Assembly: GCF_019649055.1 (NCBI RefSeq)
Contig: NW_026570546.1
Coordinates: 1 to 50,037, forward strand
Source of the DNA: Paramacrobiotus metropolitanus
Lineage: Eukaryota; Tardigrada; Eutardigrada; Parachela; Macrobiotidae
Direction of reading: 5' to 3'
DNA length: 50,037 nucleotides
In this document: piece by piece, positions 22,501-34,301 of the stretch
Numbering within the stretch: position 1 is the stretch's first letter
Layout of the letters: the number at the start of each line of letters is the position of its first letter
Program-made: the position numbers and the translations under genes
Notes under the pieces: generated by a model
The model's input: only the letters and a program-made list of their open reading frames with translations
What the model was told of the DNA's origin: nothing
The model's database searches: none

Positions 22501-23281
22501 CAGTAAAGCGTCTGTGAAGGGACGGGATGGTTCTTCTCCTCGTTCCAGTTCAATGTTTCCTTTAAAAAGATATGGATCCTGCAATACCTAAATTATTGTC
22601 TTTCCGGTTGTGTAGTAAGTATTTTCAGGACAACCCCGGCGTCTCCACTAATGTTGCTGTAGTTTGTTTTTAACAAATGCTTTCATAACGGAGTTTCTGT
22701 ATCTTGTGACTCTTGCGCTTACCTTCAGTGCATATTGATAATTTTGTAATTTGTTGCTTCTGTAAGTATTTGTTTGGTAGCTTGGCTCCGAATAATTTCA
22801 CGTACGAAACGACTGCAGAACGGAGAAGACGTCGTTACGGGTACTCGTCAGGTGCTACCGTGCGTTCTGTTGATATTTGCGTTTCATCAACACTGCAACT
22901 GACCAGATGTAATGCGTAGACCGGTGCTATAAAGATCAGCCAAACTTCTGGAGGTTGATTTGCTTCCGTAAAACGACTGCGCCGAAGATGCTGCTCTCAA
23001 ATTTTTTTTAAAAGAAAATACAACTGTTTTTCCTATTATTCACGTCTTAATGTAGTAACAGTGCATATACTTTTGTTAGTTAACTTGTAAAGGTGATGGT
23101 CTGTTTGTCTTGTGGACGTCTCGAGATTGCAGCACTCTTACTCCGAATGCAGTTTTCTACCGTTTCTAAAGTGCAGCTTTGTACAGATTTCTTTGCAGTC
23201 ACTTCTTCGTTGTTTGTTCTCTACTCCGAGTGTACCGTGTCCATTGTTAAGTAATCTTGCAATGGTGCCATTGGTCCAGCC
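22501..23281. other. Stretch without a recognised gene
   Basis: The segment about 22858-22910 (CGTTCTGTTGATATTTGCG... CACTGCAACTGACC) resembles 47572-47620 downstream of copy E, so the duplicated block extends past the F-box genes. Otherwise nothing recognisable. Confidence 0.5.
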
Positions 23282-24602
23282 ATGGCCGAGAAGTGCTCAT
23301 CTTTAAAACTAGCTTGCGAGCGACTGGAACTTTTGCCTCGGCATCACGCTCTGTTCCTCCTGAAAAGCTGTCTTGGAGCTCCAAAAATTATATACATGCT
23401 GCGCTGCTGCAACGCCTGGAAACAACCGCAGCAGCTGTACCTACTGGACGAAACCCTGAGGCTGTGTTTCCAGTCTCTGTGCCATGTGCGCACCGGACAC
23501 GATGACTACCCGTGCTGGCGGCAGGCGACACTCCCAGTAAGCAGGGGCGGTATTGGCATTCGTAGAGCGGAGGAATTAGCACTTCCAGCCTTTCTGGCTT
23601 CGATTCATTCCGCATCCGACTTGGTGCCGCTGTTGCTTCCTGGTCACCCCGTTGCAGATGTTACAGGCGCCTTGGAATTGTGGAAGAGTAAAGCGCGTCT
23701 CCCAGACCTTTCCGAACCAGCTTTTCGTAAAGCACAGCGCACATGGGACCTCCCGCTGTGCAATGTGTCTTTGTCAGCTCTGCTGGACATTTTTCGCGAC
23801 GATGAAGTCAACCGTGCTCGCTTAATGGCTCAATCAACCTCGGAAGCAGGCCTATCTATGGTTGAATGCCTTACCCTCCGCACACATCGGAAATCTCCTT
23901 GACGACGACACAGTGAAGATTTCGGTCGGTCTGAGACGGCGTAAAGATCTGCGAGCCACATTTATGACAATTTTATGTGCGAAGTGTCACAAGTCCGTGG
24001 ATGCGTATGGCCACCACGGCTTATTTTGCTCTTTTTCCGCTGGGAGACACGCACGCCACGGCGGCTTGAATAGCATTGTGTTTAGATCGCTAGTGTCAGC
24101 CGGCATCCCGGCTACGCTGGAACCCGGGGAACATCCCACACGTCCGATCGTCGTCCAGATGGGTGCACAACCTTTGCCTGGAAGCGCGGTATGTGCCTGG
24201 CATGGGACGTGACCTGCGTGGATACCGTTGCGATGTCTCATCTGCAGTCTACGTCAGTTACCGCAGGAGCTGCTGCTGCGCAGGCCGAAGATAAAAAAAT
24301 ACGACTGTACTCGTTTTTGGAGGGTAGATATATCTTCACTCCACTAGGTTTCGAAACCCTTGGACCATGGGGGAAGGTAGCCATACTCTTAGTGAAAGAA
24401 ATCGGCAAACGACTTCAGCTACACACGGGTGAACCTCGCTCCCATGAATTTCTCCGCCAACGGTTGTCACTAGAAATTCAGCGGGGCAACGCAGCTTCAG
24501 TACTCGGAACAGTGGATGGAGCGGCAGCTTTAAATGAAATTTTGTTGTTGTGATTTTACTGTTCCTTTTCAACCTTTAATCTACTCGCGTTTATGAAATA
24601 AA
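23282..24602 (+). mobile_element. 5'-truncated LINE-type retrotransposon (copy 2, best preserved)
   Basis: Three overlapping frames, needing two shifts, give a continuous C-terminal polyprotein. A post-RT segment comes first (RHHALFLLKSCLGAPKIIYM; RQATLPVSRGGIGIRRAEEL; ALPAFLASI). Next come NALPSAHIGNLLDDD and a zinc cluster CAKCHKSVDAYGHHGLFC, then an endonuclease-like core DVTCVDTVA...SVTAGAAAAQAEDKK, and GFETLGPWG. It ends QRLSLEIQRGNAASVLGT...NEILLL-stop at 24553, with AATAAA at 24597-24602. The catalytic RT motifs (YADD) lie upstream and are absent. The order is that of elements with a C-terminal restriction-like endonuclease (from memory), but the clade is not certain. Confidence 0.85.
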
Positions 24603-25017
24603 AACTACATATCTTGCAATTCAACTTCTATTCTACAGGCAAAAAACTAATATGCGCCAAGCATATAAGCACTGTTATAGTCTAATGTGTTCCTTTTCTT
24701 GCTTATGCATTGCGTTTTTTGATTTGACCAATAAAGTTTATGAGCACTGTCACAGCTACAAGCAAACGCACACTTCTTTTTTCCGAAACCGATTTGAGCA
24801 GATGGGAAGGGAGTGAGTGCGTAAAAGGTGTTTATTCCAGCTGGAAGAGATTGGTCGCATTCCTCATCCGCGCCGGAAAGAAACGATCTCTCTTAGCGTT
24901 ATTTGCCCTAGCCTATAAAATCCTTATTTACTCCTTGCCTTATTATATCAGAAAATACTTTATCGAGCGGGCGAGCGAAGCGAGCCCGCGTTTTTTTCAA
25001 TATAAGCACTTTGAGGT

Positions 25018-25650
25018 TTTAAGACACGGCGACCTTTACCTTCAGGTTCCTCACACCCCGAAACTGCGGTTCTAAGACACGGCGACCCTGACCTTTGGGT
25101 CGCCGTGTGACCTTTAGTGACCTTTAAGTTTCCGACACCCCGAAACTGCGGTTCTAAGACACGGCGACCCTGACCTTTGGGTCGCCGTGTGACCTTTAGT
25201 GACCTTTAAGTTTCCGACACCCCGAAACTGCGGTTCTAAGACACGGCGACCCTGACCTTTGGGTCGCCGTGTGACCTATAGTGACCTTTGTCCCCTTTAG
25301 GTTCCCGACACCCCGAAACTGCGGTTCTAAGACACGGCGACCATGACCTTTGGGTCGCCGCGTGACCTTTAGTGACCTTTGTGACCTTTAGGTTCCTCAC
25401 ACCCCGAAACTGCGGTTCTAAGACACGGCGACCCTGACCTTTGGGTCGCCGTGTGACCTTTAGTGACCTTTGTGACCTTCAAGTTCCCGACACCCAAAAC
25501 TGCGGTTCTAAGACACGGCGACCCTGACCTTTGGGTCGCCGTGTGACCTTCCGTGACCTTTGTGACCTTTAGGTTCCCGACACCCAAAACTGCGGTTCTA
25601 AGACACGGCGACCCTGACCTTTGGGTCGCTGAGTGACCTTTAGCGACTTT
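25018..25650. repeat. Hairpin minisatellite, 82-91 bp period, about seven units
   Basis: Units start AAGACACGGCGACC at 25021, 25074, 25156, 25238, 25329, 25420, 25510 and 25600 (spacing 53, 82, 82, 91, 91, 90, 90). The longer units contain an extra TTTGTGACC-type 9-mer. Most units contain ACACGGCGACCC-8 nt-GGGTCGCCGTGT, a perfect 12-bp stem, and three or four TGACCTTT octamers. The unit near 25329 has a G-to-A change in the stem (GACCATG) and a CGCCGCGTG arm. The minus-strand open frame across the 90-bp units is a by-product of a period divisible by three. Confidence 0.95.
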
Positions 25651-28600
25651 ACAGTTCCCGAAACCACACAACCGCGATCCTACGGAGCTTAAATTTCTCA
25701 ATCTTATGTGCTTACACAGCAAACTATACCTCTTGATTTTTGGTGTGCACGTTAGTGTTGCAGTAATCAGCATTATGCGTCATTTCTGAATAAGATGGGC
25801 TACTTTTAGCATATTATGAGATAACGTTTAACATAACGTTTCTCTTAATGCAGGCGACTACAGACCATAATATCACGTTAAGGCGTAACGCAATGTTGTC
25901 GTAACGAGCCGCGGGTACTGTGACACAATGGCGATGCTACAACTTTAAGCTACAATTTATTTACCATGAGGGATATCACGTTACCTCAACAGATAACGTG
26001 AGCGTACAAAGCTGCATTTATTGCATTTAATGCATTTATCCGTGTTTCACTGCTTCTTGCCTTAACTGGCTTAAGTTTGCGTTATTGTGACTGTTAGCTA
26101 TAACAATGAAAGCAAAAATCGTAACTGCTTTACTTCGACTCACCCGAACTGCAAGAGGTTATCGCAAATGCAGCTGGCTGACGTTACTTTAATCGGTTGT
26201 AGTTAACACAGCGGTTCGTTGTAATGGGCCACCACTAATAAGTTTAGCCTTAACTAAGGTTACGGATTTGCGTTACAGGGACGTTTGTTGTTTGATAATA
26301 ATGAATTTAATGCCTTCTGCAACGGTACAAAGTCGCCTCACGCACACAATAAGATAACACGCATATAACTGGGGGCAAAACTGGACAAAATCAAACTCAA
26401 AATTTGCGTACTCTAACGTAATAATTCAAAATTACCGTGGGAATAACAGCTATCGCACCGATCTGCAGTGCGGTAGACTGATTTTTGTTATTTTCGAGAC
26501 TGGCTTTAGTTGCTGTAACGAGCGATGGTAACTGTTACGGGCTTCCTCAGCATAATGAACCACGGTCTCAGTCACCGCTACCATGGAAGTCTAAGGTTAC
26601 CGTAAGGGATTCGCACTAACGACACGCCTACCCACATATCGTTTCTGCCAAAATCTGCAGACTTATCCCATTAAAAACTGCAGTTCCCGTACCAGATCAC
26701 CGCTATAGTAGCAAATTACAGCACATTGAAACGATTGCTGCTGGGACATTATTCTTTTAACGTTTCCGAATGCTTGCTAACGTAATGGGCTCAAGAAACC
26801 ATAAAAGGATACGATACTGTTATGTAATGTTTTACCGCTGTGCTAAGCAAATTACCGTGAGCGTAACGTTTTCTCTCGTCAAAAATTTACGGTTACAATG
26901 ACAGGTCATAGAACGCTTACGGAAAGCATATTTCTTGCGCAACATCCTGCTTTCACTGGTTGGTGGATAGCGTGTAAAGTACCTGATACCCTTCATTAAA
27001 CTTATAACTGTAAAATAGATGGTTAAAACATTACAAGAAGAAAACCTTCCATATAAATACATTAATTATCGCATTTTTGGCTCCCGGAAATAAGAGCCCC
27101 ACTGCATCAAGCGCACCTCACCTAGCCTGTATAATAACACCTCCTCTCGAAATTACGCCCTAGGGAGGCATTTATAAATATAAAGCCTTGCAGGATGATA
27201 AGAATGCTGCAAGTTGCCTCACAAAAGTTGTTGCAGTTGTGAGCAAACAATGAACATTCTTTTGCAGAATTTCTACGTAACTAAATATATGCTGACAATA
27301 TTGCTGGCACGATTAGGCGGTTGCATGTTCCGGCAACTATTATGTTCGCGTTTGCTAGAACAGAATGCGCAGTCTTATAAACTACGGTGTCTTTCCCAAA
27401 ACATATCGTTCAAGAAACAATGACACCTTCCGAGATTGCGCCCTTCCCAAAATAAGCTCCCTGTGTCATAGCCTTAGGCTTATATGTACCCCAAGGCCGC
27501 GGATTCCCCAATTACAGTAAGAAATTTTATTGATACGTTTCGGTGGAATATCTTTTGCTCGAACGCAAACACAGATTTCGCTATAACTTTAAGTTGCACG
27601 CTAGCGTTCTACATATCGAGTTTAAGCTTGATTTAAAGCAGACTTTATGTAGAGCCACTGTTCAGTGGTTTAAAAGGTTAGTTAAATTATAAGCGGATTT
27701 TGAATGTCTAACGCTCCCGTTTCGTGAGTGAGTTTGCTTTCTATCACAGCGGCAACAAACGAAGAAATAATTTGCGCAATTCAGTTGCCCGATGCACATA
27801 TCTGCGTTATATTCTACTGCTTATTTAGTAATTAAATTCACTGTATTTTAGGCCCTTTATTTGAAGTGAAATTGCAGGTGTTTTAGAACTGAAATCAGTT
27901 AGGCCTTGCTGATTTGCATACCCACTTATCCCAGGAACTCTTTTCGATAAATATACCCCACTTAAACGAAAGCATCAGAAGGACAAGACAGATTCAGTCG
28001 ACCAGTACAGAGTTTCAGTATGCATCTTTTCTTGATGGGTGTTACAGATCATATTCAAAATAATTAAATTTAATTTTAAAAAAACTAAGAAAACAATTTA
28101 ACAATAGACACTTTAACTGAACTTTGTTCGCTTGCGTATCAAAGTTGCACACTTCGTTTATGTTAATATTAGTAGTAAGTAAAAGTAAACTTTGTAATTT
28201 GTTTGTTGCGGAGGTTCAACTAGCTGCTAATTTCAGTTTAAAAATCAAATGACCATTTTAATCTTGTCATCCAATGTTTTCTTGAATGTCTGGCTTGGAC
28301 GAAAAGGTTTGTTTCGAAACGTTTCTTGCAAAGATTTGTTTTCATCGCTTTTGTTTATTCCACTGAATGTATAGTACATACTTTATTGTATTCTGCTTAC
28401 TTTATTTACTGCTTTACAACTTGATCACCTCTGGCTGCTATTGTACTAAAATTATGAAACAGATTTTTTGGTTCAGAGGGTAAACTGCACGAGTGATACA
28501 AGGCAATCATCCTCACAGAATAAGCAACATGCCGGACGGCTAAAAGAAGTGTTGAACGTCTTTATCTGTTGTTTGATAAACTGGGTGGATTTTGAAAAAA

Positions 28601-28711
28601 ACAAGAACTTAAGATACCCTTTTTCAGACAACAAATTGTAACTCAGCCATGTATAATAATTTGTCTCATGTTGCTGCTTTGGGGTGAGCAGTCGGTTAAC
28701 TTGATGTAGTC
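25651..28711. other. 3-kb gene-poor stretch
   Basis: No frame longer than about 80 codons and no recognised domain. AACGTTA/TAACG-like words are frequent between 25.8 and 26.9 kb, but I could not define a repeat unit. Confidence 0.55.
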
Positions 28712-29436
28712 GGTTGTGTTCGCGACACGCCAACGATAGACGGTCCGGTGTACGACACGATCGAACGCCGCACCGTAATCATATCGCCGGTGATTTATTG
28801 TGTTCGCTCTCATCACAACCGACAAACGATAAACGCTATATGGTCGAGAGTTGCCTCCGAAATGAAACGTGAAATGTTTCAATCAGCCTTGGCGCTTTTG
28901 TTTGTGCGAAATTGGTTCTAGCTGCGAAGCCGATGAAAATTAAAATTATAAATTATTTTTTGACAACAAAGCTGCTAGATTTGAGCGCCAATGAGCGTTG
29001 TTATGAACATTTGAGTTAAAACAGGCGTCTACGGAGTTCGAGTAAAAAGTTCGCACTGAGTACTTCAACGACGCCGTAAGCTTCGAATGTTAAATTCAAA
29101 TAGTTGCAAAACCGTTTGTTTTAGGACAAACTCTCCTCATTTGGAATCAAAAAACTTATTCTGATTTACTTCGCTTGCTAATCAACAATCATTCGAACTT
29201 ATTCTGATACCTCAAAAGTTTCGTGATTTGGTAACTGCTGCCGTTCTAATCGATGCATTCGCCACGAGAGCGGTTGCTATTTCGCAGAGCTGTAGGGTAA
29301 GCTTGACGATATCTATGCTTTCTATCGTCAGTGGTATCGTCAGACGGTCCGATAAGGGTACGCCATGAAGACGTGCAAGAGCCTATCGTATATCATACCG
29401 TATATCGTAAGTGTTTTTGTGATTGCGAACACAACC
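28712..29436. mobile_element. Inverted-repeat MITE related to the one at 15.5 kb (about 725 bp)
   Basis: GGTTGTGTTCGC (28712-28723) and GCGAACACAACC (29425-29436) are perfect 12-bp ends. The inner part near the right end (ACGGTCCGATAAGGGTACGCC... GACGTGCAAGAGCCTA) matches 15838-15880 almost base for base, so the two belong to one family although their termini differ. I could not define a clear target duplication. No coding capacity. Confidence 0.65.
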
Positions 29437-29861
29437 TAATTGCTAAATTCTGACGAAGGTGTTTACCCAGTAAACGGAATAAATGGGATTGCACACAAGT
29501 AAGTATATTTCGCAAAGGGGACAAGAAGAACTTTACAAATGCTTTTTTGGGCCGACGCCTGAAAAACTTTCCTGATTCAATAGTTTTGTTGCAAGTGCAA
29601 CTTTTGTGAGCTACATTTAAATTCATACCGGCCTTTTTTTCCTTTTCCGTCAATGTTACTTTGGGCTAAATGGTCAACTGATCAAGAGGAAGTGGCCGAA
29701 GAATTGCTATGATCACAAAGGTGACAGTAGCTTAGGGTAGTGCCCTAAGTTTTTAAAAACGGAGCGACAGTGGCTGAAGGGGGTGAAAGGGGTGACAATA
29801 CCCGTTTCCAGCTTAACTGCTTATTCAGAAAGGCAAAAATTTAAAGCAAAAAAAATATATA

Positions 29862-30071
29862 CTGTACTGCTACCCTGCACTTGTCCAGACTTTTGTACGG
29901 TTTGAGCCTACTGCACTGTAGGCGAGTGAGAGCTAAAGCCGCTCGCGTTCAGTCAGCTGCCTGCTCTCTGCACGCAGTTGCAGGCCGTGTATGTGAATCG
30001 TGAATGGGCTGATACAACGTACGTGCGCCTGCACTGCAAAATAAATGGACAAGTGCAGGGTAGCAGTACAG
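29862..30071. mobile_element. 210-bp MITE with perfect 26-bp TIRs and TA flanks
   Basis: The ends CTGTACTGCTACCCTGCA... and the exact complement ...TGCAGGGTAGCAGTACAG span 29862-29887 and 30046-30071 without mismatch. Each is flanked by TA, the duplication used by Tc1/mariner elements. The perfect TIRs suggest recent activity. The short interior is non-coding. Confidence 0.8.
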
Positions 30072-31714
30072 TAACTTAACGTATTAAAATGCCAAACACA
30101 TACGATTGTAAGTTACGAATATGCAGCTTTGATATTGCAAGTTTCTACCTAACTAACATGACGGAATATGTCAATGTACGGTAGCAGCAATGTACGTACT
30201 TCTATAATATCTGTACTGAGGTGCTCGTACTTTACGGCTATATTAATTTGTACTTTCTGGCATTTCTCTTTTGCTTGAGGTAATACTTTTGGCTTTGCTA
30301 ACCGGATGCGTTTCGCGCCTATATAAGTCCGAGGGTTGCAGTATTTTTAGCATCAGTTCGTTCTAATTCTGAGTATGGCAGTTTCGGAGTTTACTATCAA
30401 AATATATCTTCGGAATGCAATCGTATACTCGCTTCGCGTAGATCGTAGCTTATGCACATTCTGTTTAGTTATGCCACATTAAAATTATCAGCTCATTCCC
30501 TGTCGTTGAGTAAGATCGGTAGGGTTGACATTGCGTTATCATTTTATTTTTATTGCGTTATTATTATATTGCGTTATCGTATTCGTAACTCGTCTCTCGT
30601 CAAAAATAAGACCTCTACTTTCTACATGAAAAGCTTAACACCGCCGCCCGCTCGCCCTAAGGGCGGTTACGCCCTTCTATGCTAGTTGTAATTGATAAAC
30701 AACCGTAGCAGTTTCCGCTATGTAAACAGAATTCTGGCAATCGAAGCGCAATGCAGCGGCATCGTGAGAATTCGAAAGAAAATATAAAGTCAACAGTGCG
30801 AGATAATGATCACATAAAACGGATAAAAGCTCTCATACAAAGAATCAAATAATATCTGAAAGTCAATTTTTAAGCACAAGTCCTCATCTAGGTGAGCACA
30901 TCATGCACATGCACCTTTGCGTGAGCACATTATGTGCTACGTGGGCACAGGTTTTTAGGCCCTGATTTAGTCTGAGAAGCCTTTCAATGAGACGTGGTCC
31001 TACCCATTTCAGACAAACGTTTCTCTAATACGATTCGCTCGCATGGCCGCTGATTGGTTGCTGCTCTGCTACCGTAGCTAGAGGACGGTTTTAACACTCC
31101 GCCTGTTTTCGATCAGACCTTGCGCCGCACCCCGATTTTTGGGGGGGCTTGGGCATCAGATAACCTTCCTCTCCTAAACTTAACGTGATGAAGATTCAGC
31201 GATTCTGCAGGTATTTCTCAAAGTTTCTGAAGAATGGTTTTTTGGGTGGTTTAGTGGCGAGATGGGTTGCCAATGATGGTGCTGGTGAGTTGTCATGAGA
31301 AGGGCATACCGTTGTAGAGTGTAACTGGTTGTAGTGCTGCATGTATGCAGTTTCAGCGAGGCATTCGACTGTAGATCACCAAATTCTGCACATTCGCTGC
31401 TGCAGTTGCTCTCAACAAGAACGTCCGTTGAGCGAAATGTTTCACGATAATTTCTTAGCAAAATTCTCGTACTTTAGGGTTTTTTTTGCAGAGACTGGAG
31501 GCTTTTATTCCAAATAAAAATGCAGTAGCGATGCGAAACGAAAAGCAGATTACGAAATACAGAGACTCAGATCGAAAGGAGCAAGCTAGCGCAAACTAAC
31601 TACGAGTAATTTCATTTCGGCCAAAAAGTGTCTACTGTTGCTCAACACCTGATAGGCTAATACGCACGGAGGATACCGCAAAACGTGAGCAGATAGTGCA
31701 GGTGTTTCTACCGT
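30072..31714. other. Stretch without a recognised gene
   Basis: Only short frames occur. CGCCCTAAGGGCG near 30655 is a small palindrome. A segment near 31165-31210 (CCTCTCCTAAACTTAACGTG... ATTCAGCGATT) resembles 44970-45015 upstream of copy E, suggesting shared duplicated sequence. Confidence 0.45.
30320..30357 (+). promoter_or_regulatory. Possible core promoter (TATA plus initiator-like TCAGT)
   Basis: TATATAAG at 30320-30327 and TCAGT at 30353-30357, about 35 bp from TATA to the putative start. Both match insect-type core promoter elements, but no recognisable gene follows: the first ATG opens only about 35 codons. It could be chance. Confidence 0.2.
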
Positions 31715-33558
31715 TCACCTTTTAATCCAGGCTGCCCACTCCTGTAGTTGCACGAGGAAGTGCAGGGACATGCGCGACAACTTCTCCAACCGCAAACCTC
31801 CCAATCCGTACACGCATCACTTCGCCCCGTTGTAATGCGCCGACGGATGCGGTCCGGCCAACTGCAGTACGCCCAGCATCTGCAAAACGAATCGGCACTG
31901 TAGCGACTTTCAAGTTGTAACAGAAATCGGATGCAGAACAGGCAAATCTACCTTGCAGAAAACTCTTTTCACTTCTTCCTCGTATCTCGGGTTCCCACCC
32001 ACTTTCAACCGCTGAAGCAGGTTTGGCAGCTGCTGCAGTTTCTCCTCACTGGGTAGCGACAGTGACGCCTCCATCGCCTTTAACAATGCGCCGTGGAAAG
32101 CACCACCAAGCGACAACCGAACGTTGGCGAAGTTGACTGACAGAAAAGCTTCATAACCATAGTAAGAAGTCCAGTTCAAAGAGACATTCCCGTTAACGAT
32201 GTGGAGGGTCTCGCATGACAGATTGTGGCCGACGGCGAGCGAATCCTTCAGCCAATAAAAAATTAAAATCCGGCTTGGGCCGACCTCTGGGAACTCTTCC
32301 GCGGCGCCGTGTATCAACAAGCGAAGTTCGGCCTTAAGCAGATGCAGGGAACGCAGTCGGATGCCGGGATGTTGGTCCGCCACGTACTGGATCATGTCGC
32401 ACACCAGCATCGCATAATCCATGCCCTTCAGCTTCTCTGACAAACGCTTAACGAGAACACGCTGCGTGGCGGGGCGTAGGCAGTGGTGCAGCGTCGCCCA
32501 GCCGAGGAAAGCGTCCGTTCCGCATGTGGCGGTTCGGATGACGATCAGGGCTCGCAACGCAGGTGAATCTATCATCTGATTCCAGGTAGAGCAGACCGCA
32601 CGGAGCTTCGTCTGTTCCACAGTGTCCAAGTGGGAGAAGGCTTCCTGCCAAAATTCCGTCGGCAGCGCCACCAGCCCCACCAGCGCCATCTCGTAGTCGG
32701 TGGCGAAAGTCTTGTTAGGAAGCCTCCGGGCCGCGCGGATAAAATCCCAATGGGAGATGTCACCTTCACTCTGAAAAAACACAGTCACCCACGGTAGTGG
32801 AACATCGCCGATACAAATGAGCGCTTCGGTTTAATAACCAGTTCACCACCGAACTGGGAAAATTGCTAATTGGAGCGATAAAGCGACCTCTGTTATTCTG
32901 ACACCTGAAAACCAGCGCTCTCTTACCGACGCGTCTTTGGATTCTTCAACCTCGTAAATGTATCGCAACTTCCCGTTCACGATATCCACCGCGACGGCGA
33001 AGGGGAAGCGGGGAATCCGTTCGTCTCTATTTAGCCGTGTGATGAGCACCGCGGCTTCTTCCGCAGGCAGTGAGCGAAATTCTTCGCCCATGTCCACAAT
33101 GCCCTGCTTTAACACGCCGGCGTGACGGAATCAGAGTTGTGGCAGTCTTGGCGATATCCGCGAACGCGGTCGATAGGGACGATGTCGGTATGCGGCATTC
33201 CCGTGTCGGGATTGCGCCAGCGGACAATGGCTGCGTTGAAATATTCAGTTGTAAGACCGCGTCCGATTTGAAGCAATTCAGCTGTCTGCCACACCCAGGG
33301 ACCCGCTGGCGTCTCCGGCACCAGAACCTTCCCCGGGACGATGGAGCGGTGCGGAACATTGCGGAGCGGCGTGGACCAGCAAGGACTCATTGGAATCTCT
33401 GGATTTGCGAAGTAGACGCGGTCGAATGGCGCGTATTTACGGCGCCGATGGGGACAGTGCATGTCGATGAAGAGACCATCCTTCGTTACGCCCACGACGT
33501 GGCCGCAACGCGTCCGCTGGTCACTTCCCCACACGAATAGCGCGTTGAACCTGGACAT
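31715..33558 (-). pseudogene. F-box family copy C, lightly broken
   Basis: Exons 33558-32927, 32770-31952 and 31879-31715, with GTAAGA/TTTTCAG-type junctions. The first exon starts at an ATG and holds both Tudor-like halves (GHVVGVTKDGLFIDM, KYAPFDRVYF; WVWQTAELLQIG, HTDIVPIDRVRG). Its length, 632 nt, leaves two bases over, and the frame changes near 33115 between DSVTP and GVLKQGIVDMGEEF, so one indel is present. The second exon is open with an F-box (LPTEFWQEAFSHLDTVEQTK; RAVCSTWNQMI). In the last exon TGA at 31817-31819 replaces the Trp of the family motif GKxWC. Both lesions are single events, so sequencing error or a very young pseudogene are both possible. It faces copy D across about 740 bp. 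Confidence 0.75.
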
Positions 33559-34300
33559 TCCGTTGGGGCATGGTAGACGATGCTTTATCGTGAAATGGAA
33601 TACACTGAAGTTGGCTACAACGGATTACACTTCACCGAATTCTGAATTGTAATCTTTCAAACCGGTAACGCACGAGTCGGAATATCAATGTTATGCTACC
33701 AAAAAAAGAATCAGCACGCTATGCCTATGGTGTAATTCATCGATCAAGTAAAAATAGCGGTTGAAAATGAGCCGCCAAACTGATATGTGAGCACGAAGCG
33801 GCTGGCTACGATCGTTAAATACAGTACTTAAATGCAGAAACAGTGTATGAGTGCAAATGTGTATCCGTAATTAAAACGTACTATTCTACTTGCACTGTAC
33901 CATTGTTTCAGAAGAAAATGGTGAAAAGCACTTTTTAAAGTGGAACCAGATTACTGATACCACTCTGATTGGTCCGTGGAACGTCGTTCCAAGTGCAACC
34001 GCTGAAAAGGACCGTACCGGTGCAACCGCACAAATCAAGTTGTTGTGCGAGCAGAGAAGCAAATTTATATCGAATGTACAGGCAAATACCACTTGTATTA
34101 AAGCAAATGCGCATGCAGGTTCTGAACGGACTGTGCGGAGCTGCGATTTACGATCACAGATCGCAGGTGGTGGTATCGTAACCCGTCATTATCGATTATC
34201 TGAGCACAATTTGTACAGAAAACCAATATCCTGAACGCTTCGTTATTTCTCATCTGTTTTTCTTCGTAACAGTTGCGCTTCTACCGTGTGCGCATTTCAG
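33559..34300. other. Intergenic region between divergent copies C and D
   Basis: No domain recognised in either strand. The missing 5' Tudor-like exon of copy D would be expected here, but I do not find it. Confidence 0.4.
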
Positions 34301-34301
34301 A

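Noticed and set aside
24740-25075. 111-codon frame upstream of the minisatellite
   Set aside because: No domain, and it runs into the repeat array; probably chance.
25369-25773. 134-codon minus-strand frame with a 30-residue repeat
   Set aside because: It arises because the minisatellite units here are 90-91 bp and lack stops in one frame; the 82-bp units break it. No start context or homology.
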